Part shown: piece by piece, positions 18,530 through 26,564 of the stretch
Numbering within the stretch: position 1 is the first letter of the stretch
How the letters are laid out: the number at the start of each line of letters is the position of its first letter
Assembly (NCBI RefSeq): GCF_900129465.1
Contig: NZ_FSRA01000002.1
Location: 1,922,001 to 1,986,000 of the forward strand
Length of the DNA: 64,000 bases
DNA from: Chitinophaga niabensis
Lineage (GTDB): Bacteria > Bacteroidota > Bacteroidia > Chitinophagales > Chitinophagaceae
Direction: 5' to 3'
The notes under the pieces: generated by a model
The model's input: only the letters and a program-made list of their open reading frames with translations
The model's database searches: none
Told to the model about the DNA's origin: nothing
Translations under genes and position numbers: made by a program

Positions 18530-19252
18530 ATGAAACGTTTTATCTCTTCCGCATTAATATTAGGTGTGCTGGCGGCTTCAACAAGCGCTTATGCACAAAG
18601 CACACCTTCGCTGAGCAAAAAAGAAAAGAAGGAAGGCTGGGTATTGCTGTTCGATGGCAAAACCACAGCAGGCTGGAAAGGCTTTAAAAAAGATGAAGTG
18701 CCCACTTCCTGGAAAATAGAAGATGGCGCGCTCTTCCTGGATACCGATGCTAAAAAAGCAGGTGCTACAGGTGGAGACATCATCACTGCCGGTGAGTACG
18801 AAAATTATGAACTGCAGATCGACTGGAAGATCTCCGAAGGAGGTAACAGCGGTATCATCTTTGGTGTACAGGACGACGCTAAATATGGTGCTACTTATTC
18901 TACCGGCCCTGAAATGCAGGTACTGGACGATGATAAACATGCGGATGGTAAGATCCATAAACACAACTCAGGCGATCTGTACGACCTGATCGCTGCTCCT
19001 GCCCGTTACACTAAACCGGTTGGTCAATGGAACACTGCTAAGATCATTAAAAAAGACGGCAAGCTTACCCTGATCCTGAATGGTAAAGTAACTGCTGAAA
19101 CTACCATGGGTACTGAAGAGTGGACGAAACTGATCGCAGGCAGCAAATTCAAGACCTGGAATGGTTTCGGTGCCTTCTCCAAAGGCCACATTGCGCTGCA
19201 GGACCATGGTAACAAAGTTTGGTACAAAAACATCAAGCTCCGCCAACTTTAA
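18530..19252 (+). CDS. DUF1080 secreted protein, probable 3-keto-glycoside lyase/hydrolase
   Basis: 240 residues: Sec signal peptide (cleavage near AYAQ, about 23) and one DUF1080 (3-keto-disaccharide hydrolase) beta-jelly-roll domain (about 35-240). Landmarks are LLFDGKTTAGWKG, GNSGIIFGVQDD, EMQVLDDDKHADGK and HIALQDHGNKVWYKNI. Family members have been shown to cleave glycosides already oxidised at C3. It sits four bases before the ThuA gene and after a cytochrome gene, consistent with a periplasmic oxidise-then-cleave route. The C-terminal half of the protein at 31410-32771 is a clear paralogue. Confidence 0.9.
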   Translation: MKRFISSALILGVLAASTSAYAQSTPSLSKKEKKEGWVLLFDGKTTAGWKGFKKDEVPTSWKIEDGALFLDTDAKKAGATGGDIITAGEYENYELQIDWKISEGGNSGIIFGVQDDAKYGATYSTGPEMQVLDDDKHADGKIHKHNSGDLYDLIAAPARYTKPVGQWNTAKIIKKDGKLTLILNGKVTAETTMGTEEWTKLIAGSKFKTWNGFGAFSKGHIALQDHGNKVWYKNIKLRQL

Positions 19253-19255
19253 TAT

Positions 19256-19987
19256 ATGCATCTGAAAAAATATTTGCTGCTATTACTGGCCCTGTTTACA
19301 ATGAGTGCGGGTTATGCTTTTAAGAAAGCAAAACCACGCTTACTGGTATTCTCTAAAACAGCCGGCTTCAGGCATGATGCCATTCCTGTGGGTAAGCTCG
19401 CTATGCTCCAATTAGGTGCAGAGAACGGTTTTGATGTAGATACTACGGAAGATGCTTCCGTGTTCAACACCAAAAATCTGAAAAGATATAAAGCCGTTGT
19501 TTTTCTGAGCACTACAGGAAACATCCTGAATGATGAGCAACAGGCAGCTATGGAATCCTATATCAAAAAAGGTGGCGGGTTCGTAGGTATTCATGCTGCT
19601 ACGGATACGGAATACGACTGGCCATGGTACAACCAGCTGGTAGGCGCGTATTTCCTCAGTCATCCTAACCAGCAAACGGCTACTTTGAAAGTGGTGGACC
19701 GTACGCATCCTGCTACCAAACACCTGGATTCCAACTGGGTCCGCAGGGATGAATGGTATAATTTCAAAAGTATTGTACCAGGCTTACACGTGCTGATCAA
19801 AATTGATGAAACTTCTTACACGGGCGGCAAAAATGGCGATGATCATCCCATGAGCTGGTACCGCGAATTTGATGGCGGCCGTACGTTCTACACGGAACTG
19901 GGGCATACCAAAGAATCCTATAAAGAAGAAGCATTTCTGAAACATGTGTTGGGTGGAATTGAGTATGTAATAGGGAAGAAGAAATGA
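19256..19987 (+). CDS. ThuA-domain secreted protein
   Basis: 243 residues with a signal peptide (1-21, ending SAGYA) and a single ThuA (class I glutamine-amidotransferase-like, flavodoxin-like) domain. Recognisable stretches are FSKTAGFRHDAIPVG, GGGFVGIHAATDTEYDWPWY, DEWYNF and YTELGHTKESY. ThuA takes part in trehalose/maltose utilisation through 3-keto sugars in rhizobia; its chemistry is not settled. The gene is 3 bp after DUF1080. The N-terminal 220 residues of the next gene product are a close paralogue, so a tandem duplication followed by fusion is likely. Confidence 0.92.
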   Translation: MHLKKYLLLLLALFTMSAGYAFKKAKPRLLVFSKTAGFRHDAIPVGKLAMLQLGAENGFDVDTTEDASVFNTKNLKRYKAVVFLSTTGNILNDEQQAAMESYIKKGGGFVGIHAATDTEYDWPWYNQLVGAYFLSHPNQQTATLKVVDRTHPATKHLDSNWVRRDEWYNFKSIVPGLHVLIKIDETSYTGGKNGDDHPMSWYREFDGGRTFYTELGHTKESYKEEAFLKHVLGGIEYVIGKKK

Positions 19988-20009
19988 AGATCACGATACT
20001 ATATAGTAT

Positions 20010-20037
20010 AACAGAGACGCAATATTGCGTCTCTGTT
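20010..20037 (+). terminator. Perfect palindrome between the two ThuA genes
   Basis: A 28-bp perfect palindrome centred on AATATT at 20021-20026, with arms ACAGAGACGC / GCGTCTCTGT. It lies in the 92-bp gap before the fusion gene. The downstream TTAAGTTTTAAG is only a weak U-tract, so partial termination, mRNA stabilisation or a dimeric protein site are all possible. Confidence 0.4.
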
Positions 20038-20079
20038 AAGTTTTAAGAATCCACGTTTACTTTACAAACGCTATAAATA

Positions 20080-23000
20080 ATGAGACATTTTTTTATCATT
20101 TTAATCCTCGCCGCAATGGGCATTGGTGCTGTGAGTTGCAGCAAAACCCGCCCGGGTGTTCCAAAGGTGCTGGTGTTCACAAAAACAACCGGCTTCCGCC
20201 ATGCCTCTATACCTGCCGGTATTAAAGCTATTCAACAATTAGGCAAGGAGAATGGTTTTGAAGTGGATACTACGGAAAACGCAGAGCGCTTTACTGAAGA
20301 TTCTTTGCAGCAATATGCAGCCGTTATCTTTCTGAATACAACAGGGGATGTGCTCAACACCCGCCAGGAGGCTGATTTTGAAAGGTACATCCAGGCCGGC
20401 GGTGGTTATGTGGGCATCCACTCTGCTACGGATACGGAATACGACTGGCCATGGTATGGTAAACTGGCAGGCGCTTATTTTGAAAGCCATCCTCCGGGAA
20501 CAGCCAAAGCCAAACTCATCATTAAGAATAAAAGCCATGCAGCCACTAAACATCTGCAGGATACCTGGGAGCATACGGACGAGTGGTATAATTTTAAAAA
20601 TGTCAACAAAGAAACCAATGTGCTGATAGCGGTGGATGAGAAATCATACACCGGCGGCAAAATGGGGGATGATCATCCGATCAGCTGGTACCATAATTAT
20701 GATGGTGGCCGCGCTTTCTATACTGAATTGGGGCATACAGAAGAATCCTATGCAGAATCTGCTTACCTGCAACACATCCTGGGTGGTATCCAGTATGCCA
20801 TGGGTAAAAACCAGGTGCTGGATTATTCTAAAGCTACTACGCAACGTTTGCCTGATGAAGATCGTTTCACCAAACAGGTGCTGAACAGCGGTAACTTCTT
20901 TGAACCTACGGAAATGGCGATCCTGCCTAACCTGGATATATTGGTGGTACAACGCCGTGGTGAAATATTGTTCTATAACAATACCACCAAAGCATTGTCC
21001 CAGGTAGGTTTCCTGAATGTATATCACAAAACAGATGTGCCGAAAGTAAATGCAGAAGAAGGTTTGATGGGGATTGCGGCAGATCCTGAATTTGCGAAGA
21101 ACAATTACATCTATCTTTTCTATTCACCGGTAGACACTTCGGTGAACAGGCTGAGCCGTTTTGTTTTCAAGGATAATAAAGTAGTTCCTGAAAGCGAAAA
21201 GGTGATCCTGCAATTCTACTCCCAACGCAATATCTGCTGTCATACCGGCGGTTCCATTACTTTTGGCCCCGATGGTTTGCTCTATCTGTCTACAGGAGAT
21301 AATACCACACCATTCGACGAACCGAACCAGGCTTATACAAGCAAAGGGTTTGGTCCGCAGGACGACAGGCCCGGTCACTTACAATATGATGGCCGCAGAA
21401 CATCTTCCAATACCAACGACCTGCGCGGAAAGATCCTGCGCATCCGTGTGAAGGAAGACGGTTCTTACGAAATTCCGGAAGGCAACCTCTTCAAAGCCAG
21501 CGATAAAACAAAAGCAGAGATCTACGCCATGGGTACACGTAACCCGTACCGCATCTCTGTAGACCGTAAAACCGGTTACCTGTACTGGGGTGAAGTAGGG
21601 CCTGATGCAAGTAAAGATGATTCCACCCGTGGCCCGCAAGGTTATGATGAAGTGAACCAGGCGAAGAAAGCCGGTTACTATGGATATCCTTTATTCATTG
21701 CAGACAACAAACCTTACCGTGCGTTTGATTATGAAACCGGCGTATCAGGCGCTTACTTCAATCCTGAAAAGCCGATCAATAATTCCCGCAACAATACAGG
21801 TTTACAGGAACTGCCTCCTGCACAGAAAGCATTCATCTGGTACCCTTACGGCAAATCTGAAGAATTCCCGCTGGTAGGAACAGGTGGCCGTAATGCAGAA
21901 GCAGGGCCGGTCTATTACTCAGAATTCTATCCCAAGGAAACACGTTTCCCGGATTACTATAATGGCAAACTCTTTATTTACGACTGGATCCGTGGTTGGA
22001 TCATGGCAGTTACCATGGATAAAGATGGTAACTATGTGAAGATGGAAAGGTTCATGCAGGGTACCAAGTTCAATGCGCCGATAGATATGGAAATGGGGCC
22101 TGATGGCCGTTTGTACGTGCTGGAATATGGCAACGGATGGTTCAGCAAAAATGCAGACGCTGCTTTATCCCGCATCGATTTCAACGGTGGCAACCGCGCT
22201 CCGAAAACCGGGTTATCTGTTAGCAAGCTCACAGGCGGTTTACCATTCAAAGTGAAGATCACGGCAGATGGTGCAACAGACCCTGACGGCGATGAGATAT
22301 CCTTCTTATGGAATTTCGGCAACGGCAACAAGAAAGAAACCAAGGAACCTTTTGTTGAGCAAACATTCACTACAGCAGGGGAGTACCCTGTGTTTGTAGA
22401 TGTAACAGACAGCAAAGGAGCTACTACCCGTAGTAAAATGATCAGTGTGTATGCCGGTAACGAAACACCGGAAGTGAATATTGATATCGCGGGTAACAAG
22501 ATGTTCTACTTCCCGGGTAAACCTGTTCGTTATACTGTGAATGTAACAGATAAAGAAGACGGCAGTACGGCAGCCGGCAACCTGGATGCAGCAAACCTTT
22601 ATGTGAAGGCATTGTACATGGAAGGGCGTGATAAAGCAGGTATGCCACAGGGGCACCAGATAGTTTCAGGTGCTATTGCAGGTAAGAACATCATGGAAAC
22701 TTCTGATTGTAAGACCTGTCATAAACCGAATGAGAAATCCATCGGGCCAAGCTTTATGGAAGTGGCTGCGAAATATAAAGACGATCCTAAATCACCTGAA
22801 TATCTTGCAGAGAAGATCATCAAAGGTGGTGGCGGTGTTTGGGGTGAAACAGCCATGTCTGCCCACCCGGGTATTTCCAACAGCGAAGCGAAACAGATCG
22901 TGGAGTATATTTTCTCCCTGGCCGGCGGTAATAAACAGGAACCCTCTTTACCTGCAACGGGTAGTGTATCTCCCACTGTGGGTGGTGAGCTGAAAGACCG

Positions 23001-23487
23001 TGGTATCTTTTACCTGATAGCCAGCTATACAGATAAAGGTGGCGCAGGTATCAGGCCTATCACGGGGACTGCGAATGTGGAACTGCGTAATCCCAAGATC
23101 CAGGCAGAAAATTACAAGCAGGCAGACGGTGCGGCTACTGTTGAGTTCGGCGGTGTAAAAGTGCTGATCCCAACGGTGAGTTCCTGGGCTGCTTATAAGG
23201 ACCTGGACCTTGCGGAGGTGAATGGTATTGAGCTGACCTATTTTGTACAGGAAACGCCTCAGCATGGTTATGTGGTAGCTGCGCACCTGGATAGCCCTAC
23301 GGGCGAAAAGTTAGGAGAGGTAACCATCGGGCCTGGCGCGGTGAAAGAAACTGCCACTACAGCTACGATCACTTTCCCCACCTGGACGGGTAATCAGAAG
23401 CATACCTTGTACCTGGTGTTCAAAGCAGTAGATGCTGCTGAAAAGACACCGGTAGGTATTGATTTCCTGCGTTTGATAGCAAAGTAA
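20080..23487 (+). CDS. ThuA / PQQ-type glucose dehydrogenase-like / PKD / cytochrome c / CBM-like fusion lipoprotein
   Basis: 1135 residues. A lipobox (VSC, about Cys20) precedes a ThuA domain (about 28-245). A six-bladed-propeller GSDH-like dehydrogenase follows (about 270-690, putative catalytic His388 in NICCHTGGS; blade motifs FGPDGLLYLSTGDN and MGPDGRLYVLEYGNGW). Then come a PKD domain (about 715-800, DPDGDEISFLWNFGNG), a class I cytochrome c (CKTCH at 877-881) and a C-terminal beta-sandwich resembling CBM6 (about 1000-1135). Dehydrogenase plus heme on one chain implies internal electron transfer from an oxidised sugar. The ThuA and cytochrome parts are paralogous to the stand-alone genes upstream. 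A strong terminator follows. Confidence 0.92.
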   Translation: MRHFFIILILAAMGIGAVSCSKTRPGVPKVLVFTKTTGFRHASIPAGIKAIQQLGKENGFEVDTTENAERFTEDSLQQYAAVIFLNTTGDVLNTRQEADFERYIQAGGGYVGIHSATDTEYDWPWYGKLAGAYFESHPPGTAKAKLIIKNKSHAATKHLQDTWEHTDEWYNFKNVNKETNVLIAVDEKSYTGGKMGDDHPISWYHNYDGGRAFYTELGHTEESYAESAYLQHILGGIQYAMGKNQVLDYSKATTQRLPDEDRFTKQVLNSGNFFEPTEMAILPNLDILVVQRRGEILFYNNTTKALSQVGFLNVYHKTDVPKVNAEEGLMGIAADPEFAKNNYIYLFYSPVDTSVNRLSRFVFKDNKVVPESEKVILQFYSQRNICCHTGGSITFGPDGLLYLSTGDNTTPFDEPNQAYTSKGFGPQDDRPGHLQYDGRRTSSNTNDLRGKILRIRVKEDGSYEIPEGNLFKASDKTKAEIYAMGTRNPYRISVDRKTGYLYWGEVGPDASKDDSTRGPQGYDEVNQAKKAGYYGYPLFIADNKPYRAFDYETGVSGAYFNPEKPINNSRNNTGLQELPPAQKAFIWYPYGKSEEFPLVGTGGRNAEAGPVYYSEFYPKETRFPDYYNGKLFIYDWIRGWIMAVTMDKDGNYVKMERFMQGTKFNAPIDMEMGPDGRLYVLEYGNGWFSKNADAALSRIDFNGGNRAPKTGLSVSKLTGGLPFKVKITADGATDPDGDEISFLWNFGNGNKKETKEPFVEQTFTTAGEYPVFVDVTDSKGATTRSKMISVYAGNETPEVNIDIAGNKMFYFPGKPVRYTVNVTDKEDGSTAAGNLDAANLYVKALYMEGRDKAGMPQGHQIVSGAIAGKNIMETSDCKTCHKPNEKSIGPSFMEVAAKYKDDPKSPEYLAEKIIKGGGGVWGETAMSAHPGISNSEAKQIVEYIFSLAGGNKQEPSLPATGSVSPTVGGELKDRGIFYLIASYTDKGGAGIRPITGTANVELRNPKIQAENYKQADGAATVEFGGVKVLIPTVSSWAAYKDLDLAEVNGIELTYFVQETPQHGYVVAAHLDSPTGEKLGEVTIGPGAVKETATTATITFPTWTGNQKHTLYLVFKAVDAAEKTPVGIDFLRLIAK

Positions 23488-23502
23488 AACGGAGCTTATA
23501 AA

Positions 23503-23536
23503 CAAAAAAGGCTGCCCTCTCAGGGCAGCCTTTTTT
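23503..23536 (+). terminator. Intrinsic terminator of the sugar-oxidation cluster
   Basis: GGCTGCCC (23510-23517) pairs with GGGCAGCC (23523-23530) around a 5-nt loop, followed by six T and preceded by six A. The A-run would make it work for the converging minus-strand gene as well, although that gene ends about 100 bp further right. Confidence 0.9.
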
Positions 23537-23639
23537 AGTATTAGTAAATAAGTTTGAACGAAGGAGTGTAAAAGGAATGGCGAACGAGTACCCTATGTGA
23601 AGGAATGCAAAAGGTTTAGATGGGCTAAACATTTTATTA

Positions 23640-24047
23640 TCAGCCGATCTTCATCATCTTTTTCCTCATTTTCTTGGCTTTTTTCTGGCTGGCATGTACA
23701 AAATTCACCAACAGTACGATGATCAGGATAAAAAGACCAAAAAATTCCCGGGTATCTTCAATCCAGGGCGTGGAGGCTTTCATGGCACCGGCAATATTTT
23801 CTGCATGGTGCTCTGTTGCCCAGTCCAGTACCCCGTCTTTGGTGAAAAACAGATAGATGGCGTAGCCCAGGTAGGCCAGGATGCCGAAGAGGTACCAGCC
23901 TTTATAATAGCTGCCGGTGGCGGCTAAACCGCAGAAAACAGCTCCGTAAAGGTAGATAGGCATCCAGATGTAGGGGTCCGGGTCGTTCCACTGCAGCGCA
24001 GCGAATAAGATAAACAGCACACAAAAAACAACATTGAATATTTTCAT
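23640..24047 (-). CDS. TMEM220-like small membrane protein
   Basis: 135 residues with four hydrophobic helices (about 4-20, 28-44, 52-68, 98-116) and a very basic C-terminus (KKAKKMRKKMMK). The motif LQWNDPDPYIWMPIYLYGA near the N-terminus is characteristic of the transmembrane 220 family, a broadly distributed family of unknown function. It is a single gene converging on the sugar-oxidation cluster. The topology predicts both termini on the cytosolic side. I cannot assign a role. Confidence 0.8.
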   Translation of the reverse strand: MKIFNVVFCVLFILFAALQWNDPDPYIWMPIYLYGAVFCGLAATGSYYKGWYLFGILAYLGYAIYLFFTKDGVLDWATEHHAENIAGAMKASTPWIEDTREFFGLFILIIVLLVNFVHASQKKAKKMRKKMMKIG

Positions 24048-24476
24048 GATTGGACGAGTGAAAATGAGTCAGGTAAATTGATTAAACTTACGGAAAATCC
24101 GCAATACATCCATCAGGATAGGCTTGTAAAAGTTTTTTCTGAAAAAGTCGCATTTAAGTTTGTGGTTGTTAAATTAATGTTATAATTTACAATCAATAAT
24201 AGCGACAAAATCACATTCGAACCTTTGCACAGAGTAACTACACAACGGTGAATACCAAGTTATTTTTGTCTTTATAAATTCCACCATATGAATAGGGCAC
24301 ATGCAGAGGGCATGTGCCAATTTTAGGGTAAATTGGAAACCGTCTGTTTTAAACTTCTCATGCAAAATCGTTTTTCCAAAGGGAATGTTAAAATTTTGAC
24401 ACTTAGGGGTGAGCGGTGAACGATTTTTAATCCTTATATTGCATAAAGATTCAGTTTGAAACTAACCCTTAACAAA
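24048..24476. other. Intergenic region upstream of the ebo leader
   Basis: AT-rich and non-coding by inspection. It holds the promoter side of the TMEM220-like gene, a hairpin at 24296-24318, and a possible promoter for the ebo leader: TCAGTTTG at 24451-24458 matches the Bacteroidota -7 element TAnnTTTG at all but one defined base, but no good -33 TTTG sits at the right distance. Confidence 0.5.
24296..24318 (+). other. Intergenic hairpin
   Basis: A perfect 9-bp stem, GGCACATGC / GCATGTGCC, with a 5-nt loop, followed on the plus strand by AATTTTAGGG. The T-run is short, so a terminator is only one option. No plus-strand gene ends nearby; the 23640-24047 gene starts to its left on the other strand. 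Confidence 0.35.
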
Positions 24477-24568
24477 GATATTGGGCATTTGCCCTGAAGA
24501 ATATCCTGGTTACTAATCAGGTTTTAGAATGGCGGAAGGAGAGGCACTAGTTGCCTCTCTTTTATTTT
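24477..24568 (+). ncRNA. Structured leader or small RNA upstream of eboA
   Basis: About 90 nt are almost entirely covered by three consecutive foldable elements. First, GATATT/AATATC encloses GGGC-ATTT-GCCC (24477-24505). Second, CCTGGTT/AATCAGG has a 3-nt loop (24505-24521, one G-U pair). Third, a terminator ends at 24568. The first two stems can stack on each other. It starts roughly where the TCAGTTTG box at 24451-24458 would place a transcript. Being 41 nt from the eboA start, it may be an attenuated leader or a free-standing RNA. No known family is recognised and expression is inferred. Confidence 0.5.
24539..24568 (+). terminator. Intrinsic terminator directly upstream of eboA
   Basis: GAGAGGCA (24539-24546) pairs perfectly with TGCCTCTC (24552-24559), with a 5-nt loop and TTTTATTTT after it. 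It ends about 40 nt before the eboA ATG, so transcripts from upstream must either stop here or read through into ebo. Confidence 0.8.
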
Positions 24569-24608
24569 AAGCCAGGCCCCATCCCCCGAAAATTATTATT
24601 TTAGCCCC

Positions 24609-25463
24609 ATGGGATACGCATATGAGCAGCACAAAGTCTCCTCGGACCTATATCAGACCATTCTCAACCATGCATCAGAAAAGGGGAAAAAGTGGCTGGA
24701 GGAGCGTTTAGGAGCCTGGAAAGAGCAGGGTACCCTGCAACAGTTCAATCTCGCCTTTACGGCGGCCCCCCGTTTCTTAGGGCGGGATGAGGTAAATACC
24801 ACAGATCCAAGGCTGGAAGGATATACACTGGACCGTTTATTCCGTTCCTGGTGGTTATTACAGCTGCCTGTTACGGATCAGCAGCAATACGTGCAAACGA
24901 TAGAGAACCTGTTCAATTCTGCTGAAATGAATGAGCAGGTAGCCTTGTACGGGGCCTTGCCTTTACTGGCATTTCCGGAGGCCTGGAAACTGCGTACGGC
25001 AGAAGGGATCCGGTCCAATATAGGGGTGGTTTTGGAAGCTATTATGCTCCATAATCCTTACCCTGCAAAGTACCTGGACGAAGCTGCCTGGAACCAGCTG
25101 GTACTCAAGGCCTTTTTTACAGAAAAACCCGTGCATAAGATAGAAGGGCTGGATGAACGGGCAAACCCAACACTGGCAAGGATCCTATGTGATTATGCAC
25201 ATGAAAGGAGGGCTGCCGGAAGAACTGTGCATCCCATGTTATGGCGGCTGATAGGGCCTTTCATCAATGAAACTAATTTCCCTGATATTGAAAGGACCTG
25301 GTATTCAGAACATCATGCAGAGCGGGAAGCCGCTGCTCTGGCCTGTTCTATGAGTACATACGGTCCTGCGCAGACACTGCTGGACAGTCGTTCCGAAGTA
25401 AAAGCAGATATTGCAGCCGGAAAACTGAGTTGGGAAACCGTTGCCGGTCGTGTAAATGGCTAA
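24609..25463 (+). CDS. eboA: EboA-like protein of the ebo cluster
   Basis: 284 residues without signal peptide, rich in helices (W, L and E patches such as RLFRSWWLLQLPVTDQQQYV). The only assignment comes from the colinear partners: a TatD-like EboB, UbiA-like EboC, dehydroquinate-synthase-like EboD, TIM-barrel EboE and phosphatase-like EboF follow in the canonical order. EboA proteins have no known biochemical activity. The length and all-helical look agree with that family. It is the first gene after the terminator-containing leader and probably starts the operon; eboB begins 63 bp later. Confidence 0.82.
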   Translation: MGYAYEQHKVSSDLYQTILNHASEKGKKWLEERLGAWKEQGTLQQFNLAFTAAPRFLGRDEVNTTDPRLEGYTLDRLFRSWWLLQLPVTDQQQYVQTIENLFNSAEMNEQVALYGALPLLAFPEAWKLRTAEGIRSNIGVVLEAIMLHNPYPAKYLDEAAWNQLVLKAFFTEKPVHKIEGLDERANPTLARILCDYAHERRAAGRTVHPMLWRLIGPFINETNFPDIERTWYSEHHAEREAAALACSMSTYGPAQTLLDSRSEVKADIAAGKLSWETVAGRVNG

Positions 25464-25526
25464 TTAATGCTATATGCATGAGCGCTTTTTTTATTAATTT
25501 AACAACAATTGTAATTTGTAAATCAT

Positions 25527-26513
25527 ATGTGTTGTAGTGCTGAACTGACGGAAAAAGACCTGGTACCCCAATCTATAAATCCTGCCTACCTGGAAGCCAT
25601 CAAAGGCATGCGTTTTTTTGATCCGCATGTACATATGACTTCCCGTACAACGGACGATTACCAGGCCATGGCTGATGCAGGGGTAGTTGCTTTGATAGAA
25701 CCCGCTTTCTGGTTAGGCCAGCCAAGGACTGGGGTGGATACTTTCCGGGATTATTATAGCAGCCTTGTTGGCTGGGAGCGTTTCCGCTCTTCCCAATTCG
25801 GGATCAAACATTATTGCACGATCGGATTGAACTCCAAAGAAGCAAATAATGAAAAACTGAGTGAGCAGGTGATGGAGATCTTACCGCTCTTCATTTATAA
25901 AGAAGGAGTGGTAGGTATCGGGGAGATAGGATTTGATGATCAAACCGCGCTGGAAGAAAAATACTATCGTGCACAACTGCAGCTGGCAAAGGATGCAGGG
26001 CTGCCGGTACAGATCCATACGCCACACAGGGATAAAAAGCAAGGTACACAGCGCAGTATGGACATTGCAATTGAAATGGGCCTTGATCCTTACATGGTGA
26101 TCGTAGACCATAATAATGAAGAAACGGTGAAAGAAGTACTGGACAGGGGTTTCTGGGCAGCCTTCACCATTTACCCTTTTACGAAAATGGGAAATGAAAG
26201 GATGGTAGAGATCGTGAAGCAATATGGAACAGAACGTATCATGGTAAATTCTGCTGCAGACTGGGGTATCAGCGATCCGCTGGCAGTGCCTAAAACAGCG
26301 GCATTGATGCTGGAACGCGGAATAGATAAAGCAGCGATAGAATTAGTCACTTACCGTAATGCCATCACGGCATTTGCACAAAGCGGCCAGATCAACGAAG
26401 CTGATTTTGAAAATGTTATCCCTGTTGACCAAAGCCTGAAATATAATGGCAGCACTGTTCTTCGGGGCGGCCAGCAACCAAGGCCTAATAAACAATCTAC
26501 CATTATCCGGTAG
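25527..26513 (+). CDS. eboB: EboB-like TatD-family metal hydrolase
   Basis: 328 residues of the TatD/amidohydrolase superfamily. Metal ligands visible are His34 and His36 in FFDPHVHMTSR, Glu in GIGEIGFDD, His in VQIHTPHR, His in VIVDHNNEE and Asp in NSAADWG. The substrate is unknown; TatD relatives are nucleases, but EboB sits in a small-molecule cluster where a hydrolase of a metabolite is more plausible. No signal peptide is present. It lies between eboA and eboC on one strand. The start MCCSAELTEK is taken as the first ATG of the frame; the two adjacent cysteines are not within a lipobox. Confidence 0.88.
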   Translation: MCCSAELTEKDLVPQSINPAYLEAIKGMRFFDPHVHMTSRTTDDYQAMADAGVVALIEPAFWLGQPRTGVDTFRDYYSSLVGWERFRSSQFGIKHYCTIGLNSKEANNEKLSEQVMEILPLFIYKEGVVGIGEIGFDDQTALEEKYYRAQLQLAKDAGLPVQIHTPHRDKKQGTQRSMDIAIEMGLDPYMVIVDHNNEETVKEVLDRGFWAAFTIYPFTKMGNERMVEIVKQYGTERIMVNSAADWGISDPLAVPKTAALMLERGIDKAAIELVTYRNAITAFAQSGQINEADFENVIPVDQSLKYNGSTVLRGGQQPRPNKQSTIIR

Positions 26514-26564
26514 GCAGCATATTTGAATTACCATTGTTTTTTTGAATAAACCTATCTGAAAAAC

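Noticed and set aside
24180-24365. Small minus-strand ORF of 61 codons in the pre-ebo gap
   Set aside because: It overlaps a strong hairpin, is AT-biased and shows no domain or plausible start context.
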